Shown piece by piece: positions 8,311-18,175 of a DNA stretch of 64,000 nt. A program made the translations under genes and the position numbers. Position 1 is the first letter of the stretch. Each line of letters opens with the position of its first letter. The DNA is from Burkholderia singularis (GTDB lineage: Bacteria > Pseudomonadota > Gammaproteobacteria > Burkholderiales > Burkholderiaceae): assembly GCF_900176645.1 (NCBI RefSeq), contig NZ_FXAN01000106.1, forward strand, positions 62,001-126,000, in the 5' to 3' direction. The notes beneath the pieces were generated by a model, which saw only the letters and a program-made list of their open reading frames with translations, was not told the DNA's origin and did not search any database.

Positions 8311-8634
8311 CTTTGAACTCCTATCTAAAAAATAGGCGCTCATTCTATGGGCGCAGAGCCGGAGATAAACATCGCAATCGGTAAGCACATGTAAAAGATT
8401 GCTACTTATGTGTTCAAAATCGCGCAATCACCCTTCAAATTCGGCTAATTCCATCTCCATATTCGCCAATTACAGAAATTCCAGCCGGCCGACGGCCACG
8501 TCGCGCCGCATTTTCCATTGCCGGATTGCTTTCGATTCCTAACTATTCGGCAGTATTAATTCGTTCAAATAAAAAACCCCGAAAAACCGGAACGAATCCG
8601 GCCTTCGGGGTGGGGGACGGCTGCGCGGCGCGCT
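8311..8634. other. Intergenic region, 324 bp, promoter of hydrolase gene plus terminator of livK-like gene
   Basis: The region upstream of the hydrolase start is clearly lower in G+C than the genes around it (8311-8580) and probably carries that gene's promoter. No box pair stood out. The left end contains the strong intrinsic terminator listed separately. No open frame looks like a gene. Confidence 0.45.
8571..8610 (-). terminator. Intrinsic terminator after the livK-like gene
   Basis: On the minus strand a stem CCCCGAA/TTCGGGG (8577-8583 with 8604-8610), enclosing a second CCGG/CCGG pairing, is followed by a run of six T (8571-8576). It lies 25 bases past the stop of the binding-protein gene. 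Confidence 0.9.
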
Positions 8635-9774
8635 TTACTTGCCGCCGATGCTCTTAAGCGGCTTCCATTCGCCCTTCTCGACCTTGTAGATCGTGATGCC
8701 GCCGTTCTTCAGGTCGCCCTTTGCATCATATGCAATGTGCGTCGACGTGACGCCTGCCATATCGGTCTTCGCAAGCAGCGGCAGATACTTCGCCGGATCG
8801 GTCGAGTTCGCCTGCTTCATTGCGGTGAACAGCGCCATCGCGCCGTCATACGCATACGGCGAGTACGTCTGCACGTCTTCGCCGAAACGCTTCTTGTACT
8901 TGTCCGCATACGCCTTGCCGCCGGGCATGTCGGCGAGCGGCAGGCCGGCGAGCGAGGCGATCGACCCCTCGGCGGCGTCGCCGGCGATCTTCAGGAAGGT
9001 CGGCGTATGGACCATCTCGCCGCCCATCAGCGGCGCCGTGATGCCAAGCGACTTCATCTGCTTGGCCATCGGCGCTGCTTGGGAATCCGCGCCGCCGTAG
9101 TAGACGAGGTCCGGCTTTACCGATTTCAGCTTCGTCAAAATCGCCTTGAAGTCGACCGCCTTGTCATTCGTGAACTCGCGATCGACGATCGTCGCGCCCG
9201 CCGCCTTCGCCGCCTTCTCGAACTGGTCGGCAAGGCCCTGGCCATACGCGGTGCGATCGTCGACGATCGCAATCTTCTTCATGCCCAGATCCTTCGCCGC
9301 GAACGTGCCCGCCACCGAGCCCTGCTGCGTGTCGGACGTCATCATCCGGAAGGTCGTCTTGTAGCCCTGCTGCGTATATTCCGGGGCCGTCGCCATTGCG
9401 ATCTGCGGAATGCCCGCGTTCGCGTAAATGCGTGAAGCCGGGATCGTCGTGCCCGAATTGAAGTGGCCGAGCATGCCCTTGATACCGTCGTCGACGAGCT
9501 TCTGCGCGACCGTCGTGCCGGTGCGCGGGTCGGCCTGGTCGTCCTGCGTGTCGAGCACGAATTTCACCGGCTTGCCGCCGATCATGGGCTTCGTCGCATT
9601 GAAATCCTCGATCGCGAGCACGATGCCGTTCTGCATGTCCTTGCCGTAATGCGCCTGTGCGCCCGTCATCGGCGCTGCGAAACCGATCTTGACATCATCC
9701 GCGTGCGCCGTCCCCGCCAGCGACATGACCGCAACGAACGTTGCGCCTGCCAGCTTTTTCATCGTGTGTTGCAT
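8635..9774 (-). CDS. Branched-chain amino acid ABC transporter substrate-binding protein (LivK-like), solo
   Basis: A 379-residue periplasmic protein. The signal peptide (about residues 1-25, cleaved after AHA) is followed by the family's 'VKIGFAAPMTGAQAHYGKDMQNGIVLAIEDFN' opening, then two Rossmann-like lobes of the peripla_BP_6 class (SGTTIPASRIYANAGIPQIA; KKIAIVDDRTAYGQGL). It delivers branched-chain or related amino acids to a Liv-type inner-membrane importer. No permease or ATPase gene adjoins it, so it must share one elsewhere. It lies 83 bases downstream of putA on the same strand, possibly within one transcript, and ends at a strong terminator. AGGAG seven bases before ATG 9774 fixes the start; an ATG four codons further in is the alternative. 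Confidence 0.9.
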   Translation of the reverse strand: MQHTMKKLAGATFVAVMSLAGTAHADDVKIGFAAPMTGAQAHYGKDMQNGIVLAIEDFNATKPMIGGKPVKFVLDTQDDQADPRTGTTVAQKLVDDGIKGMLGHFNSGTTIPASRIYANAGIPQIAMATAPEYTQQGYKTTFRMMTSDTQQGSVAGTFAAKDLGMKKIAIVDDRTAYGQGLADQFEKAAKAAGATIVDREFTNDKAVDFKAILTKLKSVKPDLVYYGGADSQAAPMAKQMKSLGITAPLMGGEMVHTPTFLKIAGDAAEGSIASLAGLPLADMPGGKAYADKYKKRFGEDVQTYSPYAYDGAMALFTAMKQANSTDPAKYLPLLAKTDMAGVTSTHIAYDAKGDLKNGGITIYKVEKGEWKPLKSIGGK

Positions 9775-9857
9775 AGTTTCTCCTATACCAGGGTAAATGG
9801 AGCGGCTTCGGATTCGCCTTGCCGCTTCCGTTTATTGAGGCGATTGGCAGGGCGTGC

Positions 9858-12800
9858 TCAGCCGATCGTCATCAAATTCGCGTTGCCGCCCGCCGCCGCG
9901 GTGTTCACGCTGACCGAGCGCTCGGTGAGCAACCGTTCGAGCGCGTAATCCTCGTCGCCGTTGTCGAACGCGCCCGCCGCGACACCCTGCACCGACACGA
10001 TCGGGCCGGGGCGTTGCGCAACCGCCTTCACCAGCGCGAGCAACTCGTCGCTGTCGCCTTCGAACAGCACGGCGTCGAACTGCGCGTCGGCCTGCTTGCG
10101 CACGCTCACATACGCCTTCAACGGCGCGGGCAGCGACGCGGCGAGCGCTTCGCCTGCCGCGCCCGCGAACAACGCGCGATTGCCGGTGGCAAGCACGGCC
10201 GCGAGCTGCGCGAGCGCGCCGCGCTTGGTCGCCGCGATGCACAGCACGGTGCCGCGCGGGCCGAGCGTATACGTATTGCGCTCGCCCGTCGGGCCGGCGA
10301 GCACCGCGGTCGCGCCCGCCAGCACGTGCGACAGATAGCCGTCGCAACGCGCGGCAAGCGCCGGCTCGCGCTCGTCGAGCAGCCAATCGCGCAGCGCAGT
10401 CAACGCGGCGCACGGATTATCGCTCGACTCGCCTTCGGGCGGAGCATCGGCCACGAGCGACGCTTCGAGCGATCTCGGCAAGCCAGCCGGGCGCGTCGCG
10501 AGCAGGCGCTGCAAATAGAGCGCGCCGCCCGCCTTCGGCCCGGTGCCCGACAGCCCTTCGCCGCCGAACGGCTGCACGCCGACCACCGCGCCGATCACGT
10601 TGCGGTTCACGTAGATGTTGCCGACGTGCGCGCGCGCGATCACATGCGCGATGGTCTCGTCGATCCGCGTGTGAATGCCGAGCGTGAGGCCGTAGCCCGT
10701 TGCGCGGATCTGCTCGAGCAGCTTGTCGAGCTGGCTGCGGCGGTAGCGCACGACATGCAGCACCGGGCCGAACACCTCGCGCTTGAGTTCGTCGACGCTG
10801 CCGATTTCGATGATCGTCGGCGGCACGAACGTGCCTTGCGTGCATGCCTGAGGCATCGACAGTTGCGTGACCGCGTGCCCCTTGTCCTTCATCGCCGCGA
10901 TGTGCGTATCGATCGTGCGCTTCGCGTCGGCATCGATCACCGGGCCGACGTCGACCGACAAGCGATCCGGATTGCCGAGCGAAAGCTCGCGCATCGCGCC
11001 CTTGAGCATCTCGAGCGTACGATCGGCGACGTCGTCCTGCAGGCACAGCACGCGCAGCGCGGAGCACCGCTGGCCGGCCGAATCGAACGACGATTGCAGC
11101 ACATCGGCGACCACCTGCTCGGCGAGCGCCGACGAATCGACGATCATCGCGTTCTGCCCGCCCGTTTCGGCAATCAGCGGAATCGGCTTGCCGTCCGGAT
11201 CGAGGCGGGAAGACAGCGTTTTGTTGATGAGGCGCGCGACTTCGGTCGAACCGGTGAACATCACCGCACGCGTGCGCGAATCCGCAACGAGCGCCGCGCC
11301 GACCGTCTCGCCGTCGCCGGGCAGCAGTTGCACCGCACCCGCCGGCACGCCGGCTTCGCGCAGAATGCGCACGGCCTGCGCGGCGATCAGCGGCGTCTGC
11401 TCGGCCGGCTTGGCGAGCACCGTGTTGCCCGCCGCGAGCGCCGCGGCCACTTGGCCCATGAAGATCGCGAGCGGGAAATTCCACGGGCTGATACACACCA
11501 CGGGGCCAAGCGGGCGATGCGTATCGTTCGAGAACTCGTCGCGGATCTGCGCCGAGTAATAGCGCAGGAAATCGACCGCCTCGCGAATTTCCGCGATCGC
11601 GTTCGGCAGCGACTTGCCGGCTTCGCGCACGATCAAGCCCATCAGCGTGTGCATCTGCGCTTCGAGCAGATCGGCCGCGCGCGCCAGACAATCGGCACGC
11701 GCGTCGACGGGCGTTGCCTGCCAGATCGGCGCCGCCGCGACTGCATGCGCGAGCGCCGCGCTCACTTGCTCGGGCGTTGCATCGCTGACCGTGCCCACCA
11801 CGTCGCGCAAATCGGCCGGATTGCGCACGTCGCGCGGGCTCGCGTCGGCGAGCGCCTCGTCGGCGAGCATCGGCGCCGCACGCCACGGATGATGCGCGCT
11901 CGCGAGCAGCGCCGACGACAGCGACGCGAGCCGATGCTCGTTCGACAAATCGAGCCCCATCGAATTGACCCGTGCGGCGCCGTACAACTCGCGCGGCAAC
12001 GGGATCTTCGGATGCGGCGCGCCGAGCGGCAGAATTTTCGCGGCCTCTTCGACCGGATCGGCGACCAGCTCCTTCACCGGCACCAATTTGTCGGCGATCC
12101 GGTTCACGAACGACGTGTTCGCGCCGTTCTCGAGCAGGCGCCGCACGAGATACGCAAGCAACGTCTCGTGCGTGCCGACGGGCGCGTACACGCGGCACGG
12201 GCGATTCAGCTTGTCGCGGCCCGTGACTTCCTCGTAAAGCGGCTCGCCCATGCCGTGCAGGCATTGGAATTCGTACTGGCCGGGGTAGTAATTCTGGCCC
12301 GCGAGGTGATAGATCGCGGACAGCGTGTGCGCATTGTGCGTCGCGAACTGCGGATAGACCGCGTCGGGCGCGGCGAGCAGCCGCTTCGCGCACGCGAGAT
12401 ACGACACGTCGGTATAGATCTTGCGCGTGTAGACCGGATAGCCCTCGAGGCCGTCGACCTGCGCGCGCTTGATCTCCGAATCCCAATACGCGCCCTTTAC
12501 GAGCCGTACCATCAAGCGGTGGCGGCTGCGGCGCGCGAGATCGATCAGGTAGTCGATCACGAACGGGCAGCGCTTCTGATAGCCCTGCACGACAAAGCCG
12601 ATGCCGTTCCAGCCCGCGAGATCCGGATCGAAGCACAGCGCCTCGAGCAGATCGAGCGACAGCTCGAGGCGATCGGCCTCTTCGGCATCAATGTTCAGGC
12701 CGATATCGTAGCGGCGCGCGAGCCGCGCGAGCGAGCGCACGCGCGGCAGCAGCTCGCTCATCGTGCGCTCCTGCTGCATGCGCGAATAGCGCGGATGCAG

Positions 12801-13784
12801 CGCCGACAGCTTGATCGAAATGCCCGGCCCTTCATAGATGCCGCGCCCGCCCGCCGCCTTGCCGATCGCGTGGATCGCCTGCTCATACGACGCGTAGTAG
12901 CGCTGCGCATCCTCCTCGGTCGTGGCCGCCTCGCCGAGCATGTCATACGAATAGCGAAAGCCGCGCGCCTCGTACTTGCGGCTGTTCGCGAGCGCCTCGG
13001 AGATCGTCTCACCGGTGACGAACTGCTCGCCCATCAGCCGCATCGCGATATCGACGCCCTTGCGGATCAGCGGCTCGCCGCCTCTGCCGATCAGCCGCGT
13101 GAGCGCCGACGACAATCCCGCCTCGCTGTTCGTCGTGACCAGCTTGCCGGTAATCATCAGCCCCCAGGTCGCCGCGTTGACGAACAGCGACGGCGCATGG
13201 CCGACATGCGAGCGCCAATCGCCCTTGCTAATCTTGTCGCGAATCAGCGCGTCGCGCGTGGCGCGGTCCGGAATGCGCAGCAGTGCCTCGGCAAGGCACA
13301 TCAGCGCGACGCCTTCCTGGCTCGACAGCGAAAACTCGTGAATCAGCCCCTCGACGCCGCCGCCCGAATTCTTCTCGCGCAGCGCTTCGACAAGGCGCGC
13401 GGCCATCGCCTGCACCTGCGCCGACAGATTCGCGGGCAAGCGCGCCTCGCCGATCAGGAACGGCACGCATTCCGGCTCGGGCCGGCGGTATGCGGCCGTG
13501 ATCGCCGCGCGCAACACCGACTGCGGCTGCACGCTCTGCGCGAATTCGAGGAACGGGTGGGGCGCGCCATCTTCGTCATGCTCCGCGTGGATCTCGGACA
13601 CATCCGCGCCCCCCGCGTGGCCGGACAGCTCCGGCGGCAGTTGGCCGTGTTCGATCCGCTCGAGATACGCGAAGATTGCCTGCTTGATCAGCCAGTGCGG
13701 CGTGCGCTCGAGCCGCGATGCCGCGTCTTTCAGCCGCGAGCGAAGCAGGTCGTCGACTTTGACGCCCAAAGTGGTGCTTGCCAT
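9858..13784 (-). CDS. putA: Trifunctional PutA: transcriptional repressor, proline dehydrogenase and P5C dehydrogenase
   Basis: A 1308-residue protein that oxidises proline to glutamate in two steps and represses its own gene. Residues 1-50 form a ribbon-helix-helix DNA-binding domain (TLGVKVDDLLRSRLKDAASR). The FAD-dependent proline dehydrogenase barrel covers about 150-480, with 'RLVKGAYWDSEIKRAQ'. The NAD-dependent aldehyde dehydrogenase covers about 570-1020, with the glutamate in 'ETGGQNAM' and the catalytic cysteine in 'SAGQRCSALR'. A C-terminal aldehyde-dehydrogenase-like domain closes the protein, the length expected for long, trifunctional PutA. The leader contains paired GTTGCA motifs, the sequence reported for E. 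coli PutA binding. The Shine-Dalgarno sequence is poor (AGAAAAAAG). A binding protein gene follows at 83 bases. Confidence 0.96.
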   Translation of the reverse strand: MASTTLGVKVDDLLRSRLKDAASRLERTPHWLIKQAIFAYLERIEHGQLPPELSGHAGGADVSEIHAEHDEDGAPHPFLEFAQSVQPQSVLRAAITAAYRRPEPECVPFLIGEARLPANLSAQVQAMAARLVEALREKNSGGGVEGLIHEFSLSSQEGVALMCLAEALLRIPDRATRDALIRDKISKGDWRSHVGHAPSLFVNAATWGLMITGKLVTTNSEAGLSSALTRLIGRGGEPLIRKGVDIAMRLMGEQFVTGETISEALANSRKYEARGFRYSYDMLGEAATTEEDAQRYYASYEQAIHAIGKAAGGRGIYEGPGISIKLSALHPRYSRMQQERTMSELLPRVRSLARLARRYDIGLNIDAEEADRLELSLDLLEALCFDPDLAGWNGIGFVVQGYQKRCPFVIDYLIDLARRSRHRLMVRLVKGAYWDSEIKRAQVDGLEGYPVYTRKIYTDVSYLACAKRLLAAPDAVYPQFATHNAHTLSAIYHLAGQNYYPGQYEFQCLHGMGEPLYEEVTGRDKLNRPCRVYAPVGTHETLLAYLVRRLLENGANTSFVNRIADKLVPVKELVADPVEEAAKILPLGAPHPKIPLPRELYGAARVNSMGLDLSNEHRLASLSSALLASAHHPWRAAPMLADEALADASPRDVRNPADLRDVVGTVSDATPEQVSAALAHAVAAAPIWQATPVDARADCLARAADLLEAQMHTLMGLIVREAGKSLPNAIAEIREAVDFLRYYSAQIRDEFSNDTHRPLGPVVCISPWNFPLAIFMGQVAAALAAGNTVLAKPAEQTPLIAAQAVRILREAGVPAGAVQLLPGDGETVGAALVADSRTRAVMFTGSTEVARLINKTLSSRLDPDGKPIPLIAETGGQNAMIVDSSALAEQVVADVLQSSFDSAGQRCSALRVLCLQDDVADRTLEMLKGAMRELSLGNPDRLSVDVGPVIDADAKRTIDTHIAAMKDKGHAVTQLSMPQACTQGTFVPPTIIEIGSVDELKREVFGPVLHVVRYRRSQLDKLLEQIRATGYGLTLGIHTRIDETIAHVIARAHVGNIYVNRNVIGAVVGVQPFGGEGLSGTGPKAGGALYLQRLLATRPAGLPRSLEASLVADAPPEGESSDNPCAALTALRDWLLDEREPALAARCDGYLSHVLAGATAVLAGPTGERNTYTLGPRGTVLCIAATKRGALAQLAAVLATGNRALFAGAAGEALAASLPAPLKAYVSVRKQADAQFDAVLFEGDSDELLALVKAVAQRPGPIVSVQGVAAGAFDNGDEDYALERLLTERSVSVNTAAAGGNANLMTIG

Positions 13785-13854
13785 GATCTTTTTTCTACGC
13801 CGGCTCGATGCCGGTCAAGGACGTTAAAGATCGCAAAATCCTAAGGCACCCAAT

Positions 13855-13890
13855 AAAAAGGTGCAACCAAATTACCCGATCGGTTGCACC
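13855..13890 (-). promoter_or_regulatory. putA leader inverted repeat: PutA operator and/or attenuator
   Basis: GGTGCAACC (13860-13868) and GGTTGCACC (13882-13890) form a perfect 9-bp inverted repeat with a 13-base loop. Each arm contains the GTTGCA element known from PutA operators. On the putA strand the stem is directly followed by five T (13855-13859), so the RNA could also fold as an intrinsic terminator. It lies about 70 bases upstream of the putA start. A TTGACA at 13919-13924 (minus strand) lies upstream and may belong to the promoter. Confidence 0.7.
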
Positions 13891-14063
13891 TAACAAAAAC
13901 CATTATTTATCAAAGACTTGTCAAATGATACAAACGGTTAGCTTAGGTTTCGTGCATCGGGATTTTCCCTGATCCTGTCAGTTTTGACGGGTCGATTTTC
14001 CCGGCAAACTGGCGTGATATCGCAGTTGCGCGCCCGCAGCCTTGGGACGCGAAGGAGAAAAAG

Positions 14064-14237
14064 ATGGGTGAATGGATCGTGATCAGCATCGTGCTCGCCG
14101 CCTGGGTGGCGTGCGCAGCCATATTCATACGTCGCGCGTCGGCCGTGTTCTTCCAGGCATTGGGCGATCCGCGCGAGACTGGCAGCAGCAAGCAGAAAAC
14201 CACTTGGCACGCCGGGCTGCGCCAGGCCCACGAATAA
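14064..14237 (+). CDS. Small single-pass membrane protein, 57 aa
   Basis: The frame opens with ATG 14064 behind a strong GAAGGAG and encodes one hydrophobic helix (WIVISIVLAAWVACAAIFI, residues 4-22). A basic RR follows, then a polar tail (QALGDPRETGSSKQKTTWHAGLRQAHE). The arrangement suggests an N-out/C-in inner-membrane anchor. I do not recognise a named family. It lies between the divergent putA leader and convergent priA, 19 bases from the priA stop. The ribosome site and the sharp hydrophobic/polar division are the evidence that it is real. Confidence 0.65.
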   Translation: MGEWIVISIVLAAWVACAAIFIRRASAVFFQALGDPRETGSSKQKTTWHAGLRQAHE

Positions 14238-14256
14238 GCCGGCGCAGGCCGCGCCG

Positions 14257-16524
14257 TCAGATATCGAGCGGGTCAACCTCGACAGTCCAACGCAACACCC
14301 CCTTCAGTTCGCGCAATCGCGGCTGCCACGCGTGCAATGCGCGCTGAAGCGCCGCGCGAGACGCACTCTCGACCAGCAACTGCGCCCGGTGAACGTTCGC
14401 CACCTTGACGATCGTCATCGGAACCGCGTCGTAGACCGTCACGCGATCCGCTCCCGGCAACGGCGCAAATGCGTCGGCCGCCTGCCGCAGAAACCCGAGC
14501 GCCGCCTCGAGCGTGCGCGCTTCGGCGCGCAGCAGCGCCTGGTAGACGAACGGCGGCAGATGCGCATCGCGCCGTTCACCGAGCGTGGCGTTCGCGAAGC
14601 CGACGTAATCGTGCCGCGCCAGCGCGTGATAAAGCGCATGACGCGGATAGCGCGTCTGGATCAGCACTTCGCCCGGCAATCCGGCACGCCCCGCGCGGCC
14701 GCTCACCTGCATGAGCTGCGCGAACAACCGCTCGCTCGCCCGGAAGTCGTGCGAAAACAGCGCGGTATCCGCATTCAGGACCCCGACGAGCGATACGCGC
14801 TGGAAGTCGTGCCCCTTCGCGATCATCTGCGTGCCGATAAGGATATCGACCTCGCCTGCGTGTACATCGGAAAACAACGCCTGGGCGCTGCCCTTGCGGC
14901 GCGTGCTGTCGGCGTCGATGCGCAGGATGCGCGCGCCCGGCACCGCGAGCGCGAGCGTTTCCTCGACGCGCTGCGTGCCGCGCCCGAGCGGCGCGATATC
15001 GACATTCCCGCATTCGGGGCACGCATGCGGAATCCGCGCCTCCCAGCCGCAATGATGGCAACGCACCGCACGCTCGGGTTTGTGCATGACGACGTATGCG
15101 CTGCAACGCGGACAACCCGCGACCCAGCCGCACGCGTCGCAGGCCAGCGCCGGCGCATAGCCGCGCCGGTTCAGGAACACGAGGCTCTGCTCGCCGCGCT
15201 CGAGCCGCGCCTTCAGGGCCGCGACCAGCGGCCCCGACAAGCCGCCCATCGACGCGCGGCCCCGCCGCCGTTCCTGCTCGAGATCGATGAGCGTCACCGT
15301 GGGCAACGCGGCGTCCGCGACCGCCCGCCTTGACAGCGTGAGGCGCCTGTAGCGCCCCTGGTCGGCCTGCCACCAGCTTTCGAGCGACGGCGTCGCCGAG
15401 CCCAGCACGACCGGAATCGCAAGCTGCTTTGCGCGCCACACGGCGAGATCGCGCGCCGAGTAACGCAGCCCCTCCTGCTGCTTGTACGCGGGCTCGTGCT
15501 CCTCGTCGACGACGATCATCGCAAGCGCCGGCAGTGATGCGAGCACCGCGAGGCGCGTGCCGAGCACGATTCGCGCACGGCCCGTGTGCGCGGCAAGCCA
15601 ATGCCGCGCACGCTCGCCTTCGGCGAGACCGCTGTGGAGCGTGACGATCGCATCGGGCGGCAACGACGCCGCGAACCGCGCGCGAAACGTCACTTCGAAT
15701 TGCGGAGTCAGGTTGATTTCGGGTACGAGCACGAGCGCCTGGGCGCCAGGCTGCCGATCGAACAGCGCCGCGAGCGCGCGCAGATAAACCTCGGTCTTGC
15801 CGCTGCCCGTCACGCCATGCAGCAGGAACGGCGCAAAACCGGCGGCCGACGCAATCGCGTCGACCGCTTCGGTCTGCTGATCGGTCAGTTGGGGCGACCG
15901 TGCAACCGCCGGCGCGCGACTCTCCGGCATCCAGTTATCCACAGGATGCGCACCGGCATCCGCGGCCGCGATCTCGTCGCATGCCACCCAGCCTCGCGAT
16001 TGCCAATCGTCCAGCGCCGCGGCAGCTTTCGGGTGCAGCGCGCGCACGTCGGCAAGCGATAGCGACGGCGCGCCGGCAAGCGCCGCCGCAAGCCGGCGCA
16101 GCGCGGCCGCGCGTGCCGGCAACACATCGGGCAGCGCCGCGCGCCCGGCGTCGATGAGACGATAGCGCCGCTCGGGCGCAAGCAGGCGCCCCCAGCGCGA
16201 CACATCGCGTAGCGCCTGCGGCAACGCCGGCAGCGCAACTTCGCCGAGCCCGCGCTGGTAGTAATCGGCGGCGAACGCCGCCAGATCGAGCCATGACGAC
16301 GAAAGCGGCGGCAGCTCCGCGCATACGGCCTCGATCGTCTTCAAGCGATCGGCGGGAACGTCGCTGTGAGCGGTTACTTCGCAGATCAGCCCGACCGCTT
16401 GCCGCTTGCCGAACGGCACCTGCACCAGCATGCCGGGCACAGGCGGAATAGCGCTACGGTAGCGGTAATCGAACAGCGTCGGCAGCGGGTGATCGAGCGC
16501 GACGCGCACGAACGCGTCAGCCAT
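14257..16524 (-). CDS. priA: Primosomal replication restart helicase PriA
   Basis: A 755-residue superfamily 2 helicase that reloads the replisome at stalled forks. The N-terminal 3'-end-binding domain starts MADAFVRVALDHPLPTLFDY. Walker A 'GVTGSGKTEVY' and Walker B DEEH, followed by 'AYKQQEGLRYSARDLA', form the motor. A zinc-binding insert carries four CxxC-type cysteine pairs ('CDACGW', 'CPRC', 'CHHCGW', 'CPEC'). Length agrees with the family. I chose the ATG at 16524 because it starts the conserved MADAFVRV segment; the open frame runs 18 codons further upstream without family resemblance. The hemE gene lies 460 bases upstream on the same strand. Confidence 0.95.
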   Translation of the reverse strand: MADAFVRVALDHPLPTLFDYRYRSAIPPVPGMLVQVPFGKRQAVGLICEVTAHSDVPADRLKTIEAVCAELPPLSSSWLDLAAFAADYYQRGLGEVALPALPQALRDVSRWGRLLAPERRYRLIDAGRAALPDVLPARAAALRRLAAALAGAPSLSLADVRALHPKAAAALDDWQSRGWVACDEIAAADAGAHPVDNWMPESRAPAVARSPQLTDQQTEAVDAIASAAGFAPFLLHGVTGSGKTEVYLRALAALFDRQPGAQALVLVPEINLTPQFEVTFRARFAASLPPDAIVTLHSGLAEGERARHWLAAHTGRARIVLGTRLAVLASLPALAMIVVDEEHEPAYKQQEGLRYSARDLAVWRAKQLAIPVVLGSATPSLESWWQADQGRYRRLTLSRRAVADAALPTVTLIDLEQERRRGRASMGGLSGPLVAALKARLERGEQSLVFLNRRGYAPALACDACGWVAGCPRCSAYVVMHKPERAVRCHHCGWEARIPHACPECGNVDIAPLGRGTQRVEETLALAVPGARILRIDADSTRRKGSAQALFSDVHAGEVDILIGTQMIAKGHDFQRVSLVGVLNADTALFSHDFRASERLFAQLMQVSGRAGRAGLPGEVLIQTRYPRHALYHALARHDYVGFANATLGERRDAHLPPFVYQALLRAEARTLEAALGFLRQAADAFAPLPGADRVTVYDAVPMTIVKVANVHRAQLLVESASRAALQRALHAWQPRLRELKGVLRWTVEVDPLDI

Positions 16525-16984
16525 CGGCGCCGCACCGGCCACGCAGCGTCGGCCCGGCGGATTCGACAGGCCCGGCACCCATGTCGTCCGCCAAGTTAAA
16601 GTAAAACATCACTTTCGACGCTAAGTTTTGGATTCTCATTAAGAATCGCGGCAGGGCCGCCGAATCTGTGGATAACTTTGTTGAGAACTTGTCCGCCAAG
16701 ACCGTGGTTAGGCGCTGCGACCGGTCATCCGCCACGTTGGCCGAATCGCTCGGCCCAGTCGCTCAGCCTTGTCCGATAAGGCTGCTATCCGATTGCAGCT
16801 GCCATAGCACGACATATTTACCGACGCCTCTATCTTCCGCGCTGCAACGTCGAAAATGTGTATAAGTCAAGTCTTGACAATGGTAAGAGGCCCTTCCGAC
16901 GGACGCTTGCGCCCTGTTTCGACGCCCGCGCCCCCGCCCGCCGCACGTCGATTTGCGGCATTGCGCAACCTCCAATGTTTCCGG
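16525..16984. other. Intergenic region, 460 bp, between hemE and priA
   Basis: No gene is seen. It holds a perfect DnaA-box-like TGTGGATAA at 16667-16675, a short ATTCT/AGAAT inverted repeat near 16633, and a CAGCCTT/AAGGCTG stem near 16767 without a T-run. The priA promoter should lie in its left part. A single DnaA box is not enough to call an origin. Confidence 0.45.
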
Positions 16985-18076
16985 TCACGCCGCCGCGCCG
17001 CGCATCGCGCGGCTATGGCGATGCACTTCGTCGACAAGCTCCGCGACATGCTCAGGCGGCGTGAATTGCGAAATCCCGTGCCCCAGATTGAACACATGCC
17101 CTGGATGGTTGCCGTAACTGTCGAGCACCGCGCGCGCCTCGGCACGAATCGTCTGCGGCGGCGCGAATAGAATCGTCGGATCGAGATTGCCTTGCAGCGC
17201 GACGCGGCCCGCCACCCGCTCGCGCGCGCGGCCGAGATCGACCGTCCAGTCGAGCCCAACCGCGTCAACGCCCGTCGACGCGATATCCTCGAGCCACAAG
17301 CCTCCGCCCTTCGTGAACGCGATGGCCGGCACGCGCATGCCGTCGTGTTCGCGCTTGAGGCCGGCGACGACGCGGCGGATATAGTCGAGCGAGAAGCGCC
17401 GGTAGGCGCCATCGGCAAGCGCGCCGCCCCAGGTGTCGAAGATCATCACGGCCTGCGCGCCCGCTTCGATCTGCGCGTTCAGATAGGCGGCCACCGCCTG
17501 CGCATTGATCTCGAGAATCCGGTGCATCAAATCCGGACGGGCATACGCCATCGTCTTCACGGTGCGGAAATCGTCCGAGCCGCCGCCTTCGACCATATAG
17601 CACGCAAGCGTCCACGGGCTGCCGGAAAAGCCGATCAACGGCACGCGCTGGCGGCCCTGGCCGTCGGTCAACGCGCGGCGGATCTCGCGCACCGCGTCCG
17701 TCACGTAGCCGAGCGTTGCGCCGATGTCCGGCACCGCGAGCTTCGCGACGTCGGCTTCCGTGCGCACCGGCCGCGCGAACTTCGGCCCTTCGCCTGCGGC
17801 GAAGTCGAGACCAAGGCCCATTGCGTCGGGAATCGTCAGGATGTCCGAGAACAGAATCGCCGCATCAAGTGCATAACGCTCGAGCGGCTGCAACGTGACC
17901 TCCGTCGCGTAATCCGGGTTCTTTGCGAGGCCGAGAAAGCTGCCGGCCCGCGCGCGAGTCGCGTTGTACTCGGGCAGATAGCGGCCCGCTTGTCGCATCA
18001 GCCAGATCGGCGTGTAGTCGGTCGGCTCGCGCAACAGCGCGCGCAGGAAGGTGTCGTTGATGAGAGTCTGGGCCAC
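16985..18076 (-). CDS. hemE: Uroporphyrinogen decarboxylase
   Basis: A 363-residue cytoplasmic enzyme that removes four carboxyl groups from uroporphyrinogen III to give coproporphyrinogen III in haem synthesis. The N-terminal '[15 protein letters not shown]' binding loop, '[18 protein letters not shown]', '[19 protein letters not shown]' and 'FNLGHGI' are diagnostic. The likely start is GTG 18076 ([10 protein letters not shown]). The frame is open much further upstream, but that part has no family resemblance, and the family begins with this MAQTL-like segment. The ribosome site is weak. It is divergent from the pheC-like gene. Confidence 0.95.
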   Translation of the reverse strand: MAQTLINDTFLRALLREPTDYTPIWLMRQAGRYLPEYNATRARAGSFLGLAKNPDYATEVTLQPLERYALDAAILFSDILTIPDAMGLGLDFAAGEGPKFARPVRTEADVAKLAVPDIGATLGYVTDAVREIRRALTDGQGRQRVPLIGFSGSPWTLACYMVEGGGSDDFRTVKTMAYARPDLMHRILEINAQAVAAYLNAQIEAGAQAVMIFDTWGGALADGAYRRFSLDYIRRVVAGLKREHDGMRVPAIAFTKGGGLWLEDIASTGVDAVGLDWTVDLGRARERVAGRVALQGNLDPTILFAPPQTIRAEARAVLDSYGNHPGHVFNLGHGISQFTPPEHVAELVDEVHRHSRAMRGAAA

Positions 18077-18175
18077 GGTGGGGGCAACGGAGCGAAACGT
18101 AATCACGCATTTTACCGGAGCCCGCGCCGCGCTAAGCATTCGCCGCCCGGCGCGCCGGTTTACCGGAGACGACGA

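Noticed and set aside
9819-13844. A 1341-codon plus-strand open frame opposite putA
   Set aside because: It is the mirror of putA caused by strong GC3 bias, is dominated by Arg, His and Ala, and has no recognisable domain.
15935-15943. DnaA box TTATCCACA as an origin element
   Set aside because: A single 9-mer inside priA coding sequence is expected by chance and is not clustered.
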